DNA of 64,000 nt from contig NZ_CP019698.1 of NCBI RefSeq assembly GCF_002005145.1, forward strand, positions 1,798,001 through 1,862,000, written 5' to 3'. Within the stretch, counting starts at the first letter, position 1, and every line of letters starts with the position of its first letter. Under the pieces are notes generated by a model, which worked only from the letters and a program-made list of their open reading frames with translations, was not told where the DNA came from and did not search any database. Source of the stretch: Desulforamulus ferrireducens. GTDB lineage: Bacteria > Bacillota > Desulfotomaculia > Desulfotomaculales > Desulfotomaculaceae. The position numbers were made by a program, and so were the translations under genes. Shown piece by piece: positions 26,264-35,704 of the stretch.

Positions 26264-28345
26264 ATGAAACAGCTTATCCTGGCAGAAAAACCCTCTGTGG
26301 GGAGAGATATAGTCAATGCCATTGGCGGTACCTTTAAGAAAAGGGACGGCTACTTTGAAAATGACCGGTATATTGTTAGTTGGGCAATTGGTCACCTGGT
26401 AGAATTATGTGAACCGGAGGATTACAATCCTAACCTAAAAAGATGGAGTCTGGCAACACTACCTATCATTCCGGAGTCCTTTCGACTGAAGCCCAATCCC
26501 CAGACCCTTAAACAATTTAGCATAGTCAAGGATTTACTTAGTCGACCTGATGTGGAGCTAATAGCAGGCACTGATGCCGGGCGGGAGGGTGAGCTAATCA
26601 TACGCTATATTATGCGTTTAGCCGGTTATAACCGACCCTTTAAACGACTTTGGCTGTCGGAAACCACACCGGAAGCCATTAGACAGGGACTTGCCAACCT
26701 TCTCCCGGGAGAAGCTAAGGATTTATTGGCTGCCGCAGCAGAGGCCAGGTCATATTCCGACTGGCTTATAGGCATCAATGCTACCAGGGCCTTTTCCAAA
26801 AAACATGGTGATTTATTTTCTGTGGGCCGGGTACAAACACCAACCTTAGGCCTCATTGTGGCCAGGGAAAGGGAAATCCGTAATTTTACCCCTTCTTTGT
26901 ACTGGGAGTTATTTGTGGATTTTGCCAAAAGCGATGGCCAAATTTATCGGGGTAAATGGTTTAAAAGCAAGAACCAGGGCAGATTTGAGCAAGAAGCAAC
27001 AGCTCTGGAGATTAGGGATAAGGTTGTCGGCCAAACAGGTTCAATAATCAAGACTGAGGAAAAAGAAGTCACCGAACCACCGCCAACCTTATTTAATCTC
27101 AATGATCTACAAAAGGAGGCCAATAAAAAATTTGGCTTTACCGCCAGTCAAACCCTGGATCTAGCCCAGTCCTTATACGAAAAGCACAAGCTGTTAAGCT
27201 ATCCTAGAACCGAATATAAACACCTGACCAAGGAATTGGCCAAAACGATTCCCGCACGGTTGGCTGCTTTGGAATCAGTTCCGGGTTATGCTAAGTATGT
27301 GGCCTTTGCCAAAACAGCACCCAAGCCAGGCAAGAGGTTTATTGATGATACCAAGGTTGGGGATCACCATGCCATAATTCCCACCAGTGTGAAGCCAACA
27401 GCGGGTTTGTCTGCCAATGAAGGGAAAATTTATAATCTGGTGGTACGCAGATTTTTAGCAATGTTTTATCCCGCAGCGGTGTACAAACAAACAAAGGTTA
27501 TCACCATGGTTGCAGGGGAAACCTTTCAAACCTCGGGGAGAATTGAGTTGCATCCTGGCTGGAAGGAGGTTATTCCGCCGGTCAAGGGCGACAAGAGGGA
27601 CAAGGAGGACGAGGAAACATTACTGCCCCCTCTGGTGCAAGGTGAAAGTGTAGAGGCCACCAAGGCAGAGCTCAAGCAGAAAAAGACGGAACCTCCCAAA
27701 AGATATACCGAGGCCACACTGCTGGCAGTTATGGAGGGAGCCGGCAAGTTTGTTGAGGATAAGGACCTAAAGGATGCCATGAAGGGGCATGGTCTGGGCA
27801 CCAGTGCCACCAGAGCTGCCATTATTGAAAGACTCATTAAAGTTGGTTATATAGAAAGGAAGGGTAAGGTGTTAATCCCTACCCAAAAGGGGGAAACTCT
27901 GATTGATTTGGTGCCGGAAGTTGTCTCCAGCCCACAAATGACAGGGGAATGGGAGAAGGCTCTGCTGGATATTGAAGCGGGTTTAGTTAAACCCAGCAAC
28001 TTTATGGCAGGTATTATTGAACTGACCAAAAAAATTGTTAACCTGATTAAAGAACAACAGACAACCAAACCGACGGTCCAAGGCAAACCAGTGGTGGGTC
28101 AGTGTCCCCTGTGTGGCAGTGAAGTTTTAGAATATCCCAAGAATTATGGTTGCTCCGGTTACCGGGAAGGCTGCAAATTCTCCTTTGGCAAAACAATATT
28201 GCAGAAAGAAATAACCATTGAACTGGCCAAGCAGTTATTAGTCGCGGGAAAGGTAACTTGCCAGGGCTTTACTAGCAAAACCGGGAAAAAGTTTGATGCC
28301 GCTCTGGTGCTTAAGGATGGTAACATCACCTTTGACTTTACTTAA
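26264..28345 (+). CDS. topB: DNA topoisomerase III
   Basis: A 693-residue type IA topoisomerase. The Toprim domain has LAEKPSVGRDIVNAIGG and AGTDAGREGELI. The active-site Tyr is in LLSYPRTEYKHLT (about residue 317). IPTSVKP and the QTPTLGLIV block are also present. The C-terminus carries a zinc-finger-like CPLCGSEVLEYPKNYGCSGY followed by EGC and a topo C-terminal repeat. It relaxes negative supercoils and resolves DNA intermediates. The ATG follows GGAGG; the longer frame overlaps the terminator. No conjugation genes are near, so it is presumably the chromosomal copy. Confidence 0.93.
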   Translation: MKQLILAEKPSVGRDIVNAIGGTFKKRDGYFENDRYIVSWAIGHLVELCEPEDYNPNLKRWSLATLPIIPESFRLKPNPQTLKQFSIVKDLLSRPDVELIAGTDAGREGELIIRYIMRLAGYNRPFKRLWLSETTPEAIRQGLANLLPGEAKDLLAAAAEARSYSDWLIGINATRAFSKKHGDLFSVGRVQTPTLGLIVAREREIRNFTPSLYWELFVDFAKSDGQIYRGKWFKSKNQGRFEQEATALEIRDKVVGQTGSIIKTEEKEVTEPPPTLFNLNDLQKEANKKFGFTASQTLDLAQSLYEKHKLLSYPRTEYKHLTKELAKTIPARLAALESVPGYAKYVAFAKTAPKPGKRFIDDTKVGDHHAIIPTSVKPTAGLSANEGKIYNLVVRRFLAMFYPAAVYKQTKVITMVAGETFQTSGRIELHPGWKEVIPPVKGDKRDKEDEETLLPPLVQGESVEATKAELKQKKTEPPKRYTEATLLAVMEGAGKFVEDKDLKDAMKGHGLGTSATRAAIIERLIKVGYIERKGKVLIPTQKGETLIDLVPEVVSSPQMTGEWEKALLDIEAGLVKPSNFMAGIIELTKKIVNLIKEQQTTKPTVQGKPVVGQCPLCGSEVLEYPKNYGCSGYREGCKFSFGKTILQKEITIELAKQLLVAGKVTCQGFTSKTGKKFDAALVLKDGNITFDFT

Positions 28346-28410
28346 TCTTTTACATTTACTGGACAATCCTCCAAGTAAATGGTATCATTTTACAATAATT
28401 GAATAATTCT

Positions 28411-28569
28411 AGTGTTAGGTACCTCTAGAGGTTTAATAAGGAATCGGGTGCAATTCCCGAGCGGTCCGGCCACTGTGAATGACTAGTTAGTTTCCGAAAT
28501 ACCACTGGATTTTTCTGGGAAGGTGGAAACTAATGTTATTAGTCTAAGTCAGGATACTTGCCTAACACT
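28411..28569 (+). ncRNA. Cobalamin (B12) riboswitch
   Basis: The outer P1 stem is AGTGTTAGG / CCTAACACT. Inside are GGGTGCAATTCCCGAGCGG, CCGGCCACTGTGA, CCACTGG, GGGAAGG and the B12 box AGTCAGGATACTTGCC. These match the adenosylcobalamin riboswitch core in order. It precedes cobalt uptake genes, which it would switch off when cobalamin is abundant. Confidence 0.95.
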
Positions 28570-28631
28570 CAACTGAACACCTCCCGAGGAGAGGCAAGCA
28601 GTTTAAGAAAAGAGGTTATCTATGCCCTGAT

Positions 28632-28668
28632 GCCAGTCTTAACTCTTGCAGTTAAGGCTTTTCTATTT
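28632..28668 (+). terminator. Expression-platform terminator of the cobalamin riboswitch
   Basis: Stem GCC..CTTAACT / AGTTAAGGC with TTTTCTATTT, between the riboswitch and cbiM. Confidence 0.65.
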
Positions 28669-28718
28669 ATGCCTATGACCAACTCCTTGGGCATTAAATC
28701 CAGAAGGAGAGAAAAAGG

Positions 28719-29468
28719 TTGTTAAAACGAAATCATTTTATGATTGCCCTTGGCCTGGGGAGTTTCCTTGTCATGCCCAAGGCAGCCTACGCCATGCATA
28801 TTATGGAAGGATTTTTGCCTGTTAAATGGAGTATCAGTTGGTATGTTCTATCGTTACCCTTTCTAATTTGGGGACTCATCTCTATCCAAAAGATCATTCA
28901 CAAAGAGCCAAAATATAAAATGCTGCTGGGTTTGGCCGGCGCCTTTGTTTTTATCCTTTCTGCCTTGAAAATTCCCTCTGTGACAGGTAGTTGTTCTCAC
29001 CCAACCGGTGTCGGCCTGGGAGCTATCCTCTTTGGTCCTACCGCCATGACTGTCATAGGTTGTATTGTCTTGATCTTTCAAGCTCTGCTGCTGGCCCACG
29101 GTGGTATCACCACTTTGGGGGCAAATACCTTTTCCATGGGGGTGGTGGGGCCCTTTGCCTCCTTCATCATTTACCACGGTCTAAAAAGGCTGGGTGGTCC
29201 CCAATGGCTGGCGGTATTTGCAGCGGCTGCCCTGGGCAACCTGCTTACTTATGTTACTACCTCTGTGCAGCTTGCTTTGGCCTTTCCGGCGGCAACCGGA
29301 GGGTTTATGGCTTCATTAACCAAATTCCTGGGTGTTTTTGCTCTGACCCAACTACCCTTAGCCATTAGTGAAGGACTGCTCACGGTTTTTATTTTTAATC
29401 TTTTAACTTCCTACAACAGCGCTGAACTTAAGGAACTTTTAATGTTCAGAAAGGAAGGTAAGGTATGA
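28719..29468 (+). CDS. cbiM: Cobalt ECF transporter S component CbiM
   Basis: A 249-residue membrane protein that binds Co2+ for the energy-coupling-factor cobalt importer. After a signal-like segment is the diagnostic MHIMEGFLP, whose N-terminal Met-His forms the metal site after processing. GSCSHPTGVGLGAILFGP and GGITTLGANTFSMGV are family blocks. The TTG start lies after AAGGAGAG. The downstream cbiN overlaps by four bases. Control is by the cobalamin riboswitch. Confidence 0.94.
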   Translation: MLKRNHFMIALGLGSFLVMPKAAYAMHIMEGFLPVKWSISWYVLSLPFLIWGLISIQKIIHKEPKYKMLLGLAGAFVFILSALKIPSVTGSCSHPTGVGLGAILFGPTAMTVIGCIVLIFQALLLAHGGITTLGANTFSMGVVGPFASFIIYHGLKRLGGPQWLAVFAAAALGNLLTYVTTSVQLALAFPAATGGFMASLTKFLGVFALTQLPLAISEGLLTVFIFNLLTSYNSAELKELLMFRKEGKV

Positions 29469-29800
29469 GGGCTACTGTAACAAAAAACCCCCTTGGTAAA
29501 AAAGTATTTATACTGAATCTTTTGTTGTTAATCATGGTCATAGCACTGGCCGTTACCCCTGTGATCATGCTGCAGGATGCGGAGTTTGGCGGTGCCGATG
29601 GCGAAGCGGAAAAGGTCATCTCAGAGATCGATCCTGATTATCAACCCTGGTTCCAACCACTATGGGAACCGCCCAGTGGTGAAATCGAGAGTCTCCTGTT
29701 TGCTTTACAAGCAGCCCTTGGGGCAGGTTTTATCTGTTATTATCTAGGCTATATGCATGGTAAAAGAAAGGCGGCCAAAAACCAGGATGATCCATCTTGA
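29465..29800 (+). CDS. cbiN: Cobalt transporter accessory protein CbiN
   Basis: A 111-residue protein with two membrane spans flanking an extracellular loop rich in acidic and Trp residues (EFGGADGEAEKVISEIDPDY). This is the CbiN layout needed with CbiM for metal loading. The ATG overlaps the cbiM stop as ATGA. Confidence 0.92.
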   Translation: MRATVTKNPLGKKVFILNLLLLIMVIALAVTPVIMLQDAEFGGADGEAEKVISEIDPDYQPWFQPLWEPPSGEIESLLFALQAALGAGFICYYLGYMHGKRKAAKNQDDPS

Positions 29801-30557
29801 TCAATATGCCTATGGTAACGCTTTAAGAAATGTCCACCCACAGGAAAAATTTTTCTTTGCGTTGGCAACCATGATTATCTGTCTGGCTGCCAATTCCTTT
29901 GTTGTGTCACTAATTGTTATCCTTTTAATGGCAGGGGTATCAATCCTGGCAGGAAAAATACCCCTGCGTTTTTATTGCAAACTGATGCTAATACCCGCTG
30001 CCTTTCTCCTGGTGGGAACCGCTACCATAGCTATCAATATTGTAGATAACTCAGCTAATCTACTGTGGGGCTGTCAGATTTTTCATGTTTACTTGGGAGT
30101 AACCAACCAAAGCTTACTCCTGGCTGCCAAGCTGTTTTTCAGAGCATGGGGGGCAGTGTCCTGTCTATATTTTTTATCCCTGACTACACCTTCCGTAGAA
30201 ATAATAGCTATTTTAAGAAAGCTAAAAGTTCCGGAGTTGTTCTTGGATTTAATGTCCCTGACTTATCGGTTTCTTTTTGTTCTGATGGACAGGGCGGATA
30301 ACATTCACATTGCTCAAACTGTGAGATTAGGTTACACGGATATCAGAAAGGGCTATCGTTCCCTGGGACAGTTAGTGGCTAACCTTTTTTTACATTCCTA
30401 CCAGCGTTCCCGGGACTTATATACCGCTCTGGAAGCCAGGGGCTATCAGGGCTACTTTAGGGTGCTGGAAAGGGAATATCGGTACTCCAAGAAAAACCTG
30501 TGCCTTATTCTCTGTCTAGAGATGCTCTTAATTTTGATTGCCTGGAGGTACTCCTAA
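29787..30557 (+). CDS. cbiQ: Cobalt ECF transporter T component CbiQ
   Basis: About 256 residues with four to six membrane spans and the coupling helices expected of EcfT proteins (DLMSLTYRFLFVLMDRADNI and the Ala-Arg-Gly motif in YTALEARGYQG). It starts with MIHLDQYAYGN 14 bases inside the end of cbiN; translation is probably coupled since the ribosome site is weak. Confidence 0.9.
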   Translation: MIHLDQYAYGNALRNVHPQEKFFFALATMIICLAANSFVVSLIVILLMAGVSILAGKIPLRFYCKLMLIPAAFLLVGTATIAINIVDNSANLLWGCQIFHVYLGVTNQSLLLAAKLFFRAWGAVSCLYFLSLTTPSVEIIAILRKLKVPELFLDLMSLTYRFLFVLMDRADNIHIAQTVRLGYTDIRKGYRSLGQLVANLFLHSYQRSRDLYTALEARGYQGYFRVLEREYRYSKKNLCLILCLEMLLILIAWRYS

Positions 30558-31429
30558 TGACCACTAATATATTGGAGGCACAACAGCTTTACTTTAGCTA
30601 TCCGGACGGTACCCAAGCTTTGGCCGGGTTATCAGTTACCATAGAAAAGGGAAGCAAAGTTGCTATTTTAGGGCCCAATGGCACTGGCAAATCCACCTTT
30701 CTCCTGCATTTAATCGGCATCTTAAAACCAACCAAGGGCGATATTTTTTTTGAGCAAAAAAAACTTGACTATAGACGCGCATCCCTGCAAGCCCTACGCA
30801 GCAGAGTGGGCTTTGTCTTTCAGGACCCAGACAACCAATTGTTTTCAGCCTCTGTCTGGCAGGAGGTATCCTTTGGTCCCATGAATTTAGGCTGGAGTAA
30901 GGAGAAGGTCATTGAGCAGGTTAACCTGGCCCTGGACCTTACAGGCACTGCCCACTTAAAAGAGAGGCCCATCCATGCCTTGAGTTACGGCCAAAAGAAG
31001 TTAATTGCCATCGCCGGGGTACTGGCTATGGCGCCGGAAGTGATCATTTTGGACGAGCCCACTGCTTCCTTGGACCCTCAGTACACCAACCATATATTAA
31101 AGCTCCTTGAGGAGATAAACAGTGGGGGTACAACTGTCATCATGGCCACCCACGATGTAGACCTGGCTTACACCTGGGCTGATACCTTAGTGGTAATGAA
31201 GGATGGTAGGGTGCTAAAAAAGGGGCAGCCTGTGGAAGTATTTCTTGACGACGAGGTGCTGCAAGCAAGCTCCTTGACCAAACCCTACGTGTTGGAGATT
31301 TTTCAGCAATTGCAACGCAACGGTTATTTTGCTGAAGATATCATGATTCCCCGCAGTAGACAGCAGCTTTTAGAAATAATAGCCGCGAGGGGGCAGGACC
31401 TCATAAATAAAAGGGCTGTTGCTTACTAA
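30557..31429 (+). CDS. cbiO: Cobalt ECF transporter ATPase CbiO
   Basis: A 290-residue ABC ATPase with Walker A GPNGTGKST, Q-loop VFQDPDNQLF, signature LSYGQKKL and Walker B VIILDEPTASLDP. The Q-loop with DNQLF is typical of ECF transporters. Its ATG overlaps the cbiQ stop as TAATG, with GGAGG eight bases before. It is the last gene of the operon, ending next to repeat element C. Confidence 0.93.
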   Translation: MTTNILEAQQLYFSYPDGTQALAGLSVTIEKGSKVAILGPNGTGKSTFLLHLIGILKPTKGDIFFEQKKLDYRRASLQALRSRVGFVFQDPDNQLFSASVWQEVSFGPMNLGWSKEKVIEQVNLALDLTGTAHLKERPIHALSYGQKKLIAIAGVLAMAPEVIILDEPTASLDPQYTNHILKLLEEINSGGTTVIMATHDVDLAYTWADTLVVMKDGRVLKKGQPVEVFLDDEVLQASSLTKPYVLEIFQQLQRNGYFAEDIMIPRSRQQLLEIIAARGQDLINKRAVAY

Positions 31430-31437
31430 GAGATAAT

Positions 31438-31742
31438 GTATCACTGGCCGTCGGCCATCGGCTTAAAAAAATTGGCCATAGGCTTTTGGCCTTTAGCCTT
31501 TGGCCATTGGCCATTTAAGAGCATCCCTATGGTGTAGGTGGTAGCGTAACCACCGGAAGGAGTTAAAAAAACTCCCCCAGTCGCTTCGCGACAGCCTCCT
31601 CGCTGAGGGGGCTTCCAGGGGAATGTGGTAAGAGTACCAGGTTTAATCCAACCAAGCCGACGGCCGATGGCTGATGGCCGATGGCCAAAAGCTTACAACC
31701 ACAAAAAGGAAGTGTCGCATTACCGTTTATGCAACACTTCCC
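31438..31742 (-). repeat. Modular hairpin repeat element, copy C
   Basis: Minus-strand orientation relative to the aminotransferase gene whose stop it abuts. From that stop: a GGAAGTGTTGCAT hairpin (31703-31742), GGCCATCGGCCATCAGCC and GGCCGTCGGCTTGG, TTGGATTAAACCTGGTAC, CACATTCCCCTGG, the AGCCCCCTCAGCGAGG piece, CTGTCGCGAAGCGACTGG with GGGAGTT, a shortened and diverged CCTTCCGGTGGTTACGC arm, and a GGCC-rich tail. Confidence 0.85.
31703..31742 (-). terminator. Terminator hairpin of repeat C
   Basis: GGAAGTGTCGCAT / ATGCAACACTTCC with one C-A mismatch; the minus strand then has TTTTTGTGG. It is eight bases after the aminotransferase stop. Confidence 0.7.
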
Positions 31743-31749
31743 TTGCAGT

Positions 31750-32913
31750 TTAAAAAATCTTGGCCAGTCGTCTAATGCCACTCTTAATTTTGTCTGGAGT
31801 AGAATTGGAATAATTTAAGCGCAGGGTGTTAAAGCAAGCATCCTTTGAGTAAAAGGGAGCTCCCGGCACATAAGCAACCTTTTCCTCAATTGCTCTGGTT
31901 AACAGCTTGACCGAGTCTAAGTGTTCCGGTAAGGTAACCCACAGGAACATACCACCCTGGGGTTTGGTACAGGATACGGAGGAAGGAAAGCATTCGGCCA
32001 TTTCCTTAAGCATAACATCTCGCCGCCGACCATACTCCAAACAAATCCTTTGCACATGGTCACTGACATTATAATTAGTTAGATAGTAATACGCCGCCCT
32101 TTGTACTAAGGTACCCGTATGCAAATCTGTTCCTTGCTTGGCCAAAACCAGCTTCTTCATCAATTCCTCATCTGCCACCACCCAGCCCAGTCTTAACCCC
32201 GGGGCGATGGTTTTGGAAAAGGTACTCAGGTAAACCACCCAACCCGTTTCATCATAGGATTTAATGGGTGGAACAGGCTCTCCGTAAAACCTTAGTTCCC
32301 CGTAAGGATCATCTTCAATCAAAAGAACCTCGTTTTCCTGGACAATTTTAGCCACAGCGCGTCGCCTTTCACTACTTAAGGTAACACCTGTGGGGTTCTT
32401 GAAGGTAGGTGTCAGGTAAATAAATTTTGGTTTGTGTTCTTTAATAGCTTGCTCCAGGGCAGCCACCTGAATTCCCTCGTCATCTGTAGGGATATCCATA
32501 AACTGGGGCTGATAACTTCTGAAAACTTGCAGTGCACCTAAATAACTGGGTTTTTCCACCAGCACCACATCCCCTGGATTAATCAACAGCTTAGCCAATA
32601 AGTCTAAGGCTTGTTGGGAGCCATTGGTTATTAAAATATTTCCGGGGGTTGTGCTAATCCCTTTATCTTGCATCCTTTGTTGGATATATTCCCTCAGTGG
32701 TAAATATCCTTCGGTGGTGCTATATTGAAGAACCGAGGCATCACTACTTAGTACATGATTAAAGGCTTCTCTCATTTCTTCCAGGGGAAACAGTTCCGGG
32801 GCTGGCAGACCTCCAGCAAAGGAGATCATCTCGGGTTGCTCCGTTACTTTCAATATCTCCCGAATAGCTGAGCTTTGCATTAAATTTACCCGTTCGGCAA
32901 AGGAATATTTCAT
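31750..32913 (-). CDS. PLP-dependent aminotransferase (class I, LysN/2-aminoadipate type)
   Basis: A 387-residue fold-type I aminotransferase. ISFAGGLPAPELFP opens the family pattern, LITNGSQQALDLL follows, and the PLP Lys is in YLSTFSKTIAPGLRLGW. The Arg that binds the substrate carboxylate is in FNTLRLNYS. The class includes LysN, aromatic and branched-chain aminotransferases. The adjacent azlCD exporter and MocR regulator suggest branched-chain or related amino acid metabolism (inference). The ATG follows GGAGGGG. Confidence 0.85.
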   Translation of the reverse strand: MKYSFAERVNLMQSSAIREILKVTEQPEMISFAGGLPAPELFPLEEMREAFNHVLSSDASVLQYSTTEGYLPLREYIQQRMQDKGISTTPGNILITNGSQQALDLLAKLLINPGDVVLVEKPSYLGALQVFRSYQPQFMDIPTDDEGIQVAALEQAIKEHKPKFIYLTPTFKNPTGVTLSSERRRAVAKIVQENEVLLIEDDPYGELRFYGEPVPPIKSYDETGWVVYLSTFSKTIAPGLRLGWVVADEELMKKLVLAKQGTDLHTGTLVQRAAYYYLTNYNVSDHVQRICLEYGRRRDVMLKEMAECFPSSVSCTKPQGGMFLWVTLPEHLDSVKLLTRAIEEKVAYVPGAPFYSKDACFNTLRLNYSNSTPDKIKSGIRRLAKIF

Positions 32914-32950
32914 AATTAGCCCCTCCTCTGAAAAACTTGATTATCTCTGC

Positions 32951-33292
32951 TTAAAATGGCAGCAACTCCCATTGACCGGCCCAATGCAGTGAAAACATAA
33001 CCATGATACCCACTCCCACCGTGGCCAGAATATTGCGACTCTTATAAGCCACCAGCGAGGCTAAAATGCCAGCCAGCAAGTAGTGGTTTTGCAGCGATAG
33101 ATCCAGATACCCCTTGGGCAGCAGGAGGCTGGGCAGGATTAAGGCAGTTAAGATTGCGGTGGGGACATGTCTCAACCAACCTGTTAAAAAGGCAGGCATG
33201 CCGGTTTGGCGGAATACAAGCAAGCAGCCAAACCTGGTGAGAAAGGTAACCACAGCCATGCCGATAATAATTAATATTATTTCAGTTCTCAC
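32951..33292 (-). CDS. azlD: Branched-chain amino acid exporter small subunit AzlD
   Basis: A 113-residue protein with four hydrophobic spans (IILIIIGMAVVTFLTRF, AILTALILPSLLLPKG and others) matching AzlD. It works with AzlC to export leucine, isoleucine and valine. GTG start overlapping the end of azlC by 11 bases. Confidence 0.88.
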   Translation of the reverse strand: MRTEIILIIIGMAVVTFLTRFGCLLVFRQTGMPAFLTGWLRHVPTAILTALILPSLLLPKGYLDLSLQNHYLLAGILASLVAYKSRNILATVGVGIMVMFSLHWAGQWELLPF

Positions 33293-34007
33293 CTTTATTT
33301 CTCCTTTCCATGATGGAACCTACGACACTGGCAAGCAGGCAGGCCACAATGATGTACCACTTACCCGGCAAATACAGGGCCCCCACAACAGCAATAATTC
33401 CCGATAAAGCACAAACAACAATACTAATACGATCCACCAGACGGGGAATCAAAAGTACCAGAAAGGTGGCAATCATGGCAAAATCCAAGCCCCATTCCAA
33501 ACATCTGGCTAAGTAACCACCCATCATAACCCCGATGACCGTTGATAAAATCCAGGATAAATAAAGGGCCGCACTGGCACCAAGCTGATAATAAGCACTA
33601 TATCCGTCTTTATAAATACGGTTGGCTGTCAAAGCATAGGATTCATCAACCAGACCAAAGGACAGCACAGCCTGGAGGGGAAGGGGGAGTTTCATCATAT
33701 AGGGGGCGAGGGAAGCGCCCATAATAATGTGTCTTAAATTAACCAACAGGGTTGTAAAAACAATGATACTCCATTCTGTTATTCCCGCACCCAGCATGGT
33801 CATACTAACAAACTGAGATGCCCCGGCAAATACTAAGACCGACATTAAGATTGTTTCTGCCTGGGTCAAACCAGTGGTAATTCCCATTAGGCCACAGGTG
33901 ATGCCAAAGGGAATAATTCCCAGGATAATTGGCAGACTATCCCGTACTCCCTGACTTAAATGCAGGTTATTGAGATTCTCTGTCCGGGCAACCAGTGGCT
34001 TTGTCAT
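33282..34007 (-). CDS. azlC: Branched-chain amino acid exporter AzlC
   Basis: A 241-residue AzlC/YgaZ-family permease. SLPIILGIIPFGITCGLMG and FAGASQFVSMTMLGAG are the conserved N-terminal blocks. About six spans. It is the first gene of the azlC-azlD operon, reading away from the MocR-type regulator; a palindrome between them is a likely operator. The ATG follows GGGAGGCGG. Confidence 0.9.
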   Translation of the reverse strand: MTKPLVARTENLNNLHLSQGVRDSLPIILGIIPFGITCGLMGITTGLTQAETILMSVLVFAGASQFVSMTMLGAGITEWSIIVFTTLLVNLRHIIMGASLAPYMMKLPLPLQAVLSFGLVDESYALTANRIYKDGYSAYYQLGASAALYLSWILSTVIGVMMGGYLARCLEWGLDFAMIATFLVLLIPRLVDRISIVVCALSGIIAVVGALYLPGKWYIIVACLLASVVGSIMERRNKGEN

Positions 34008-34067
34008 TTTACCGCCTCCCTTAAAAATTAATATTCCTTATCTTAACCGGCAGGAAAGTAATCGTAA

Positions 34068-34104
34068 ATATCCAATTATAGTAATTATCTGATTAATTGG
34101 ATAT
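34068..34104. promoter_or_regulatory. Candidate operator between azlC and the MocR-type regulator
   Basis: Inverted repeat ATATCCAATTA / TAATTGGATAT separated by 15 bases, in the 117-base gap between divergent genes. It is AT-rich and probably overlaps both promoters. Binding by the adjacent regulator is inferred from position. Confidence 0.6.
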
Positions 34105-34124
34105 TATGAGGTGATAATTGAGTA

Positions 34125-35636
34125 ATGGATATATCCAAATATTTAATGGAAACCAAGATAGACGCAAATTCCCACGAGCCTATGTATTTGCAAATTGCCC
34201 GCAGCATTGCCCAAAGAATTATAGATAACACCCTGCCCAAGGGAACAAAACTACCTCCCGAACGGGAATTATGTAATTATTTTGGTGTGAGCCGCACCAC
34301 CGCCATCAATGCCTACCGTTGGTTAGAACAGGAAGGACTGGTGGTTACCAAAGTGGGCAGCGGCACCTATGTCAAGGAGAACACTAACCAGCAGAGCAAT
34401 ACTTTGCAAGTTCCTTGGTCCCAGCTTTTTATACCCTACCCCCAAACACCTATGACCTCAATACTAAAGGAACTGGTTTCCACACCCTATGCCAGTGAAA
34501 TCATCTCCCTGGCCACAGGTATGCCCGACCCAACCTCTTACCCGCTGACCATTTTTCATAACTTATTTAAAGAACGGTTTCCCACAGCCAACCCAGCGGA
34601 TTTTGGTTATATCCCCACAGAGGGCTACCAGCCTTTACGGGAATACCTGGTTGAGCTCCTAAATGAACAAGGCATAGCCACAACCGCAGACAGAACTATG
34701 ATTCTCTCAGGCTCTCAGCAGGGTTTATATTTAACCAGCAAGGTCTTGTTAGAGCGGGGAGACTATGTCATTGTCCAGTCACCCACCTATATCGGAGCTA
34801 TCCAGATTTTTCAAACCATCGGTGCCCGCATGCTGATCCTGCCCGGTGAGCAATCATTAAATCTGGACATTCTTGAGGACTATCTCATTAGGTACCGCCC
34901 GAAACTGTTTTATCTCATCTCCACCTTTAACAACCCTACCGGACAGGTGCTAACAGAACAGGAACGCAAGGATTTACTGCGACTGGCCGCCAGACATCGT
35001 TTGGTGATCCTGGAGGACGACCCCTATAGCCAGCTCTATTACGAAGAAAAACCACCCTTAGCCCTCAAAGCTTGGGATACCAATGAAAGTGTCATTTATA
35101 TGGGTACCTTTTCCAAAACCCTTGCCCCAGGCCTGCGTACCGGCTATCTCACCGGTCATCCTGCCTTAATTAACCGGTTATCCTTAGAGAAGCAGTATGT
35201 GGACCTGCATAGCAATAACTTTTCCCAGTGGTTGCTGTATCTTTATTTAAGGGAAGGCTACTATAGCGAACACTTAAAATTTATTCGCGTTCTGTATAAA
35301 AAAAGAAGGGACAGCCTGGTCAAAGCTATCCGCCGTTACTTGGGTGATCATATATCCTTTGATGTACCGGAGGGAGGTTTTTATCTCTGGTGCAAATTAA
35401 AAAGCGGCAGCTCCGCCAGGTTATTGCAGGAGGCCATTAAGTGTGGCGTTTTCTTTGTACCAGGCCAAGCCTTTTATACCGTGCCTAGCGAAGAAAATGA
35501 ATTTCGTCTTTGTTTTGCCACCCATCCCGAAGCAGTTCTGGTGGAAGGGATCAAAAGATTAACTACGGCCTTTGATCATATACACAAAAGCAAGCCCAAA
35601 ACCATTGACAATAATCCATTAAAACCCATTGTGTAA
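34125..35636 (+). CDS. MocR/PdxR-type GntR regulator with aminotransferase domain
   Basis: A 503-residue fusion of an N-terminal GntR winged helix (QIARSIAQRIIDNTLPKGTK, LPPERELCNYFGVSRTTAIN, GLVVTKVGSGTYV) to a fold-type I aminotransferase-like domain (ATGMPDPTSYP, ILSGSQQGLYL, the Lys in MGTFSKTLAPGLRTGY). Such MocR proteins use PLP or an external aldimine as effector and control nearby amino acid or vitamin genes. The divergent azlCD and aminotransferase are the likely targets. ATG nine bases after GAGGTGAT. Confidence 0.88.
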   Translation: MDISKYLMETKIDANSHEPMYLQIARSIAQRIIDNTLPKGTKLPPERELCNYFGVSRTTAINAYRWLEQEGLVVTKVGSGTYVKENTNQQSNTLQVPWSQLFIPYPQTPMTSILKELVSTPYASEIISLATGMPDPTSYPLTIFHNLFKERFPTANPADFGYIPTEGYQPLREYLVELLNEQGIATTADRTMILSGSQQGLYLTSKVLLERGDYVIVQSPTYIGAIQIFQTIGARMLILPGEQSLNLDILEDYLIRYRPKLFYLISTFNNPTGQVLTEQERKDLLRLAARHRLVILEDDPYSQLYYEEKPPLALKAWDTNESVIYMGTFSKTLAPGLRTGYLTGHPALINRLSLEKQYVDLHSNNFSQWLLYLYLREGYYSEHLKFIRVLYKKRRDSLVKAIRRYLGDHISFDVPEGGFYLWCKLKSGSSARLLQEAIKCGVFFVPGQAFYTVPSEENEFRLCFATHPEAVLVEGIKRLTTAFDHIHKSKPKTIDNNPLKPIV

Positions 35637-35672
35637 CCGGAAGGGCTATTAACTTTATTTAAAAATTTAAGA

Positions 35673-35701
35673 TTGACTTGGCAGGGGAGTTATGCTAAGT
35701 T
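35673..35701 (+). promoter_or_regulatory. Promoter of the T-box leader
   Basis: TTGACT, 17 bases, TAAGTT, with a TGC just before the -10 (extended -10). Confidence 0.55.
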
Positions 35702-35704
35702 ATT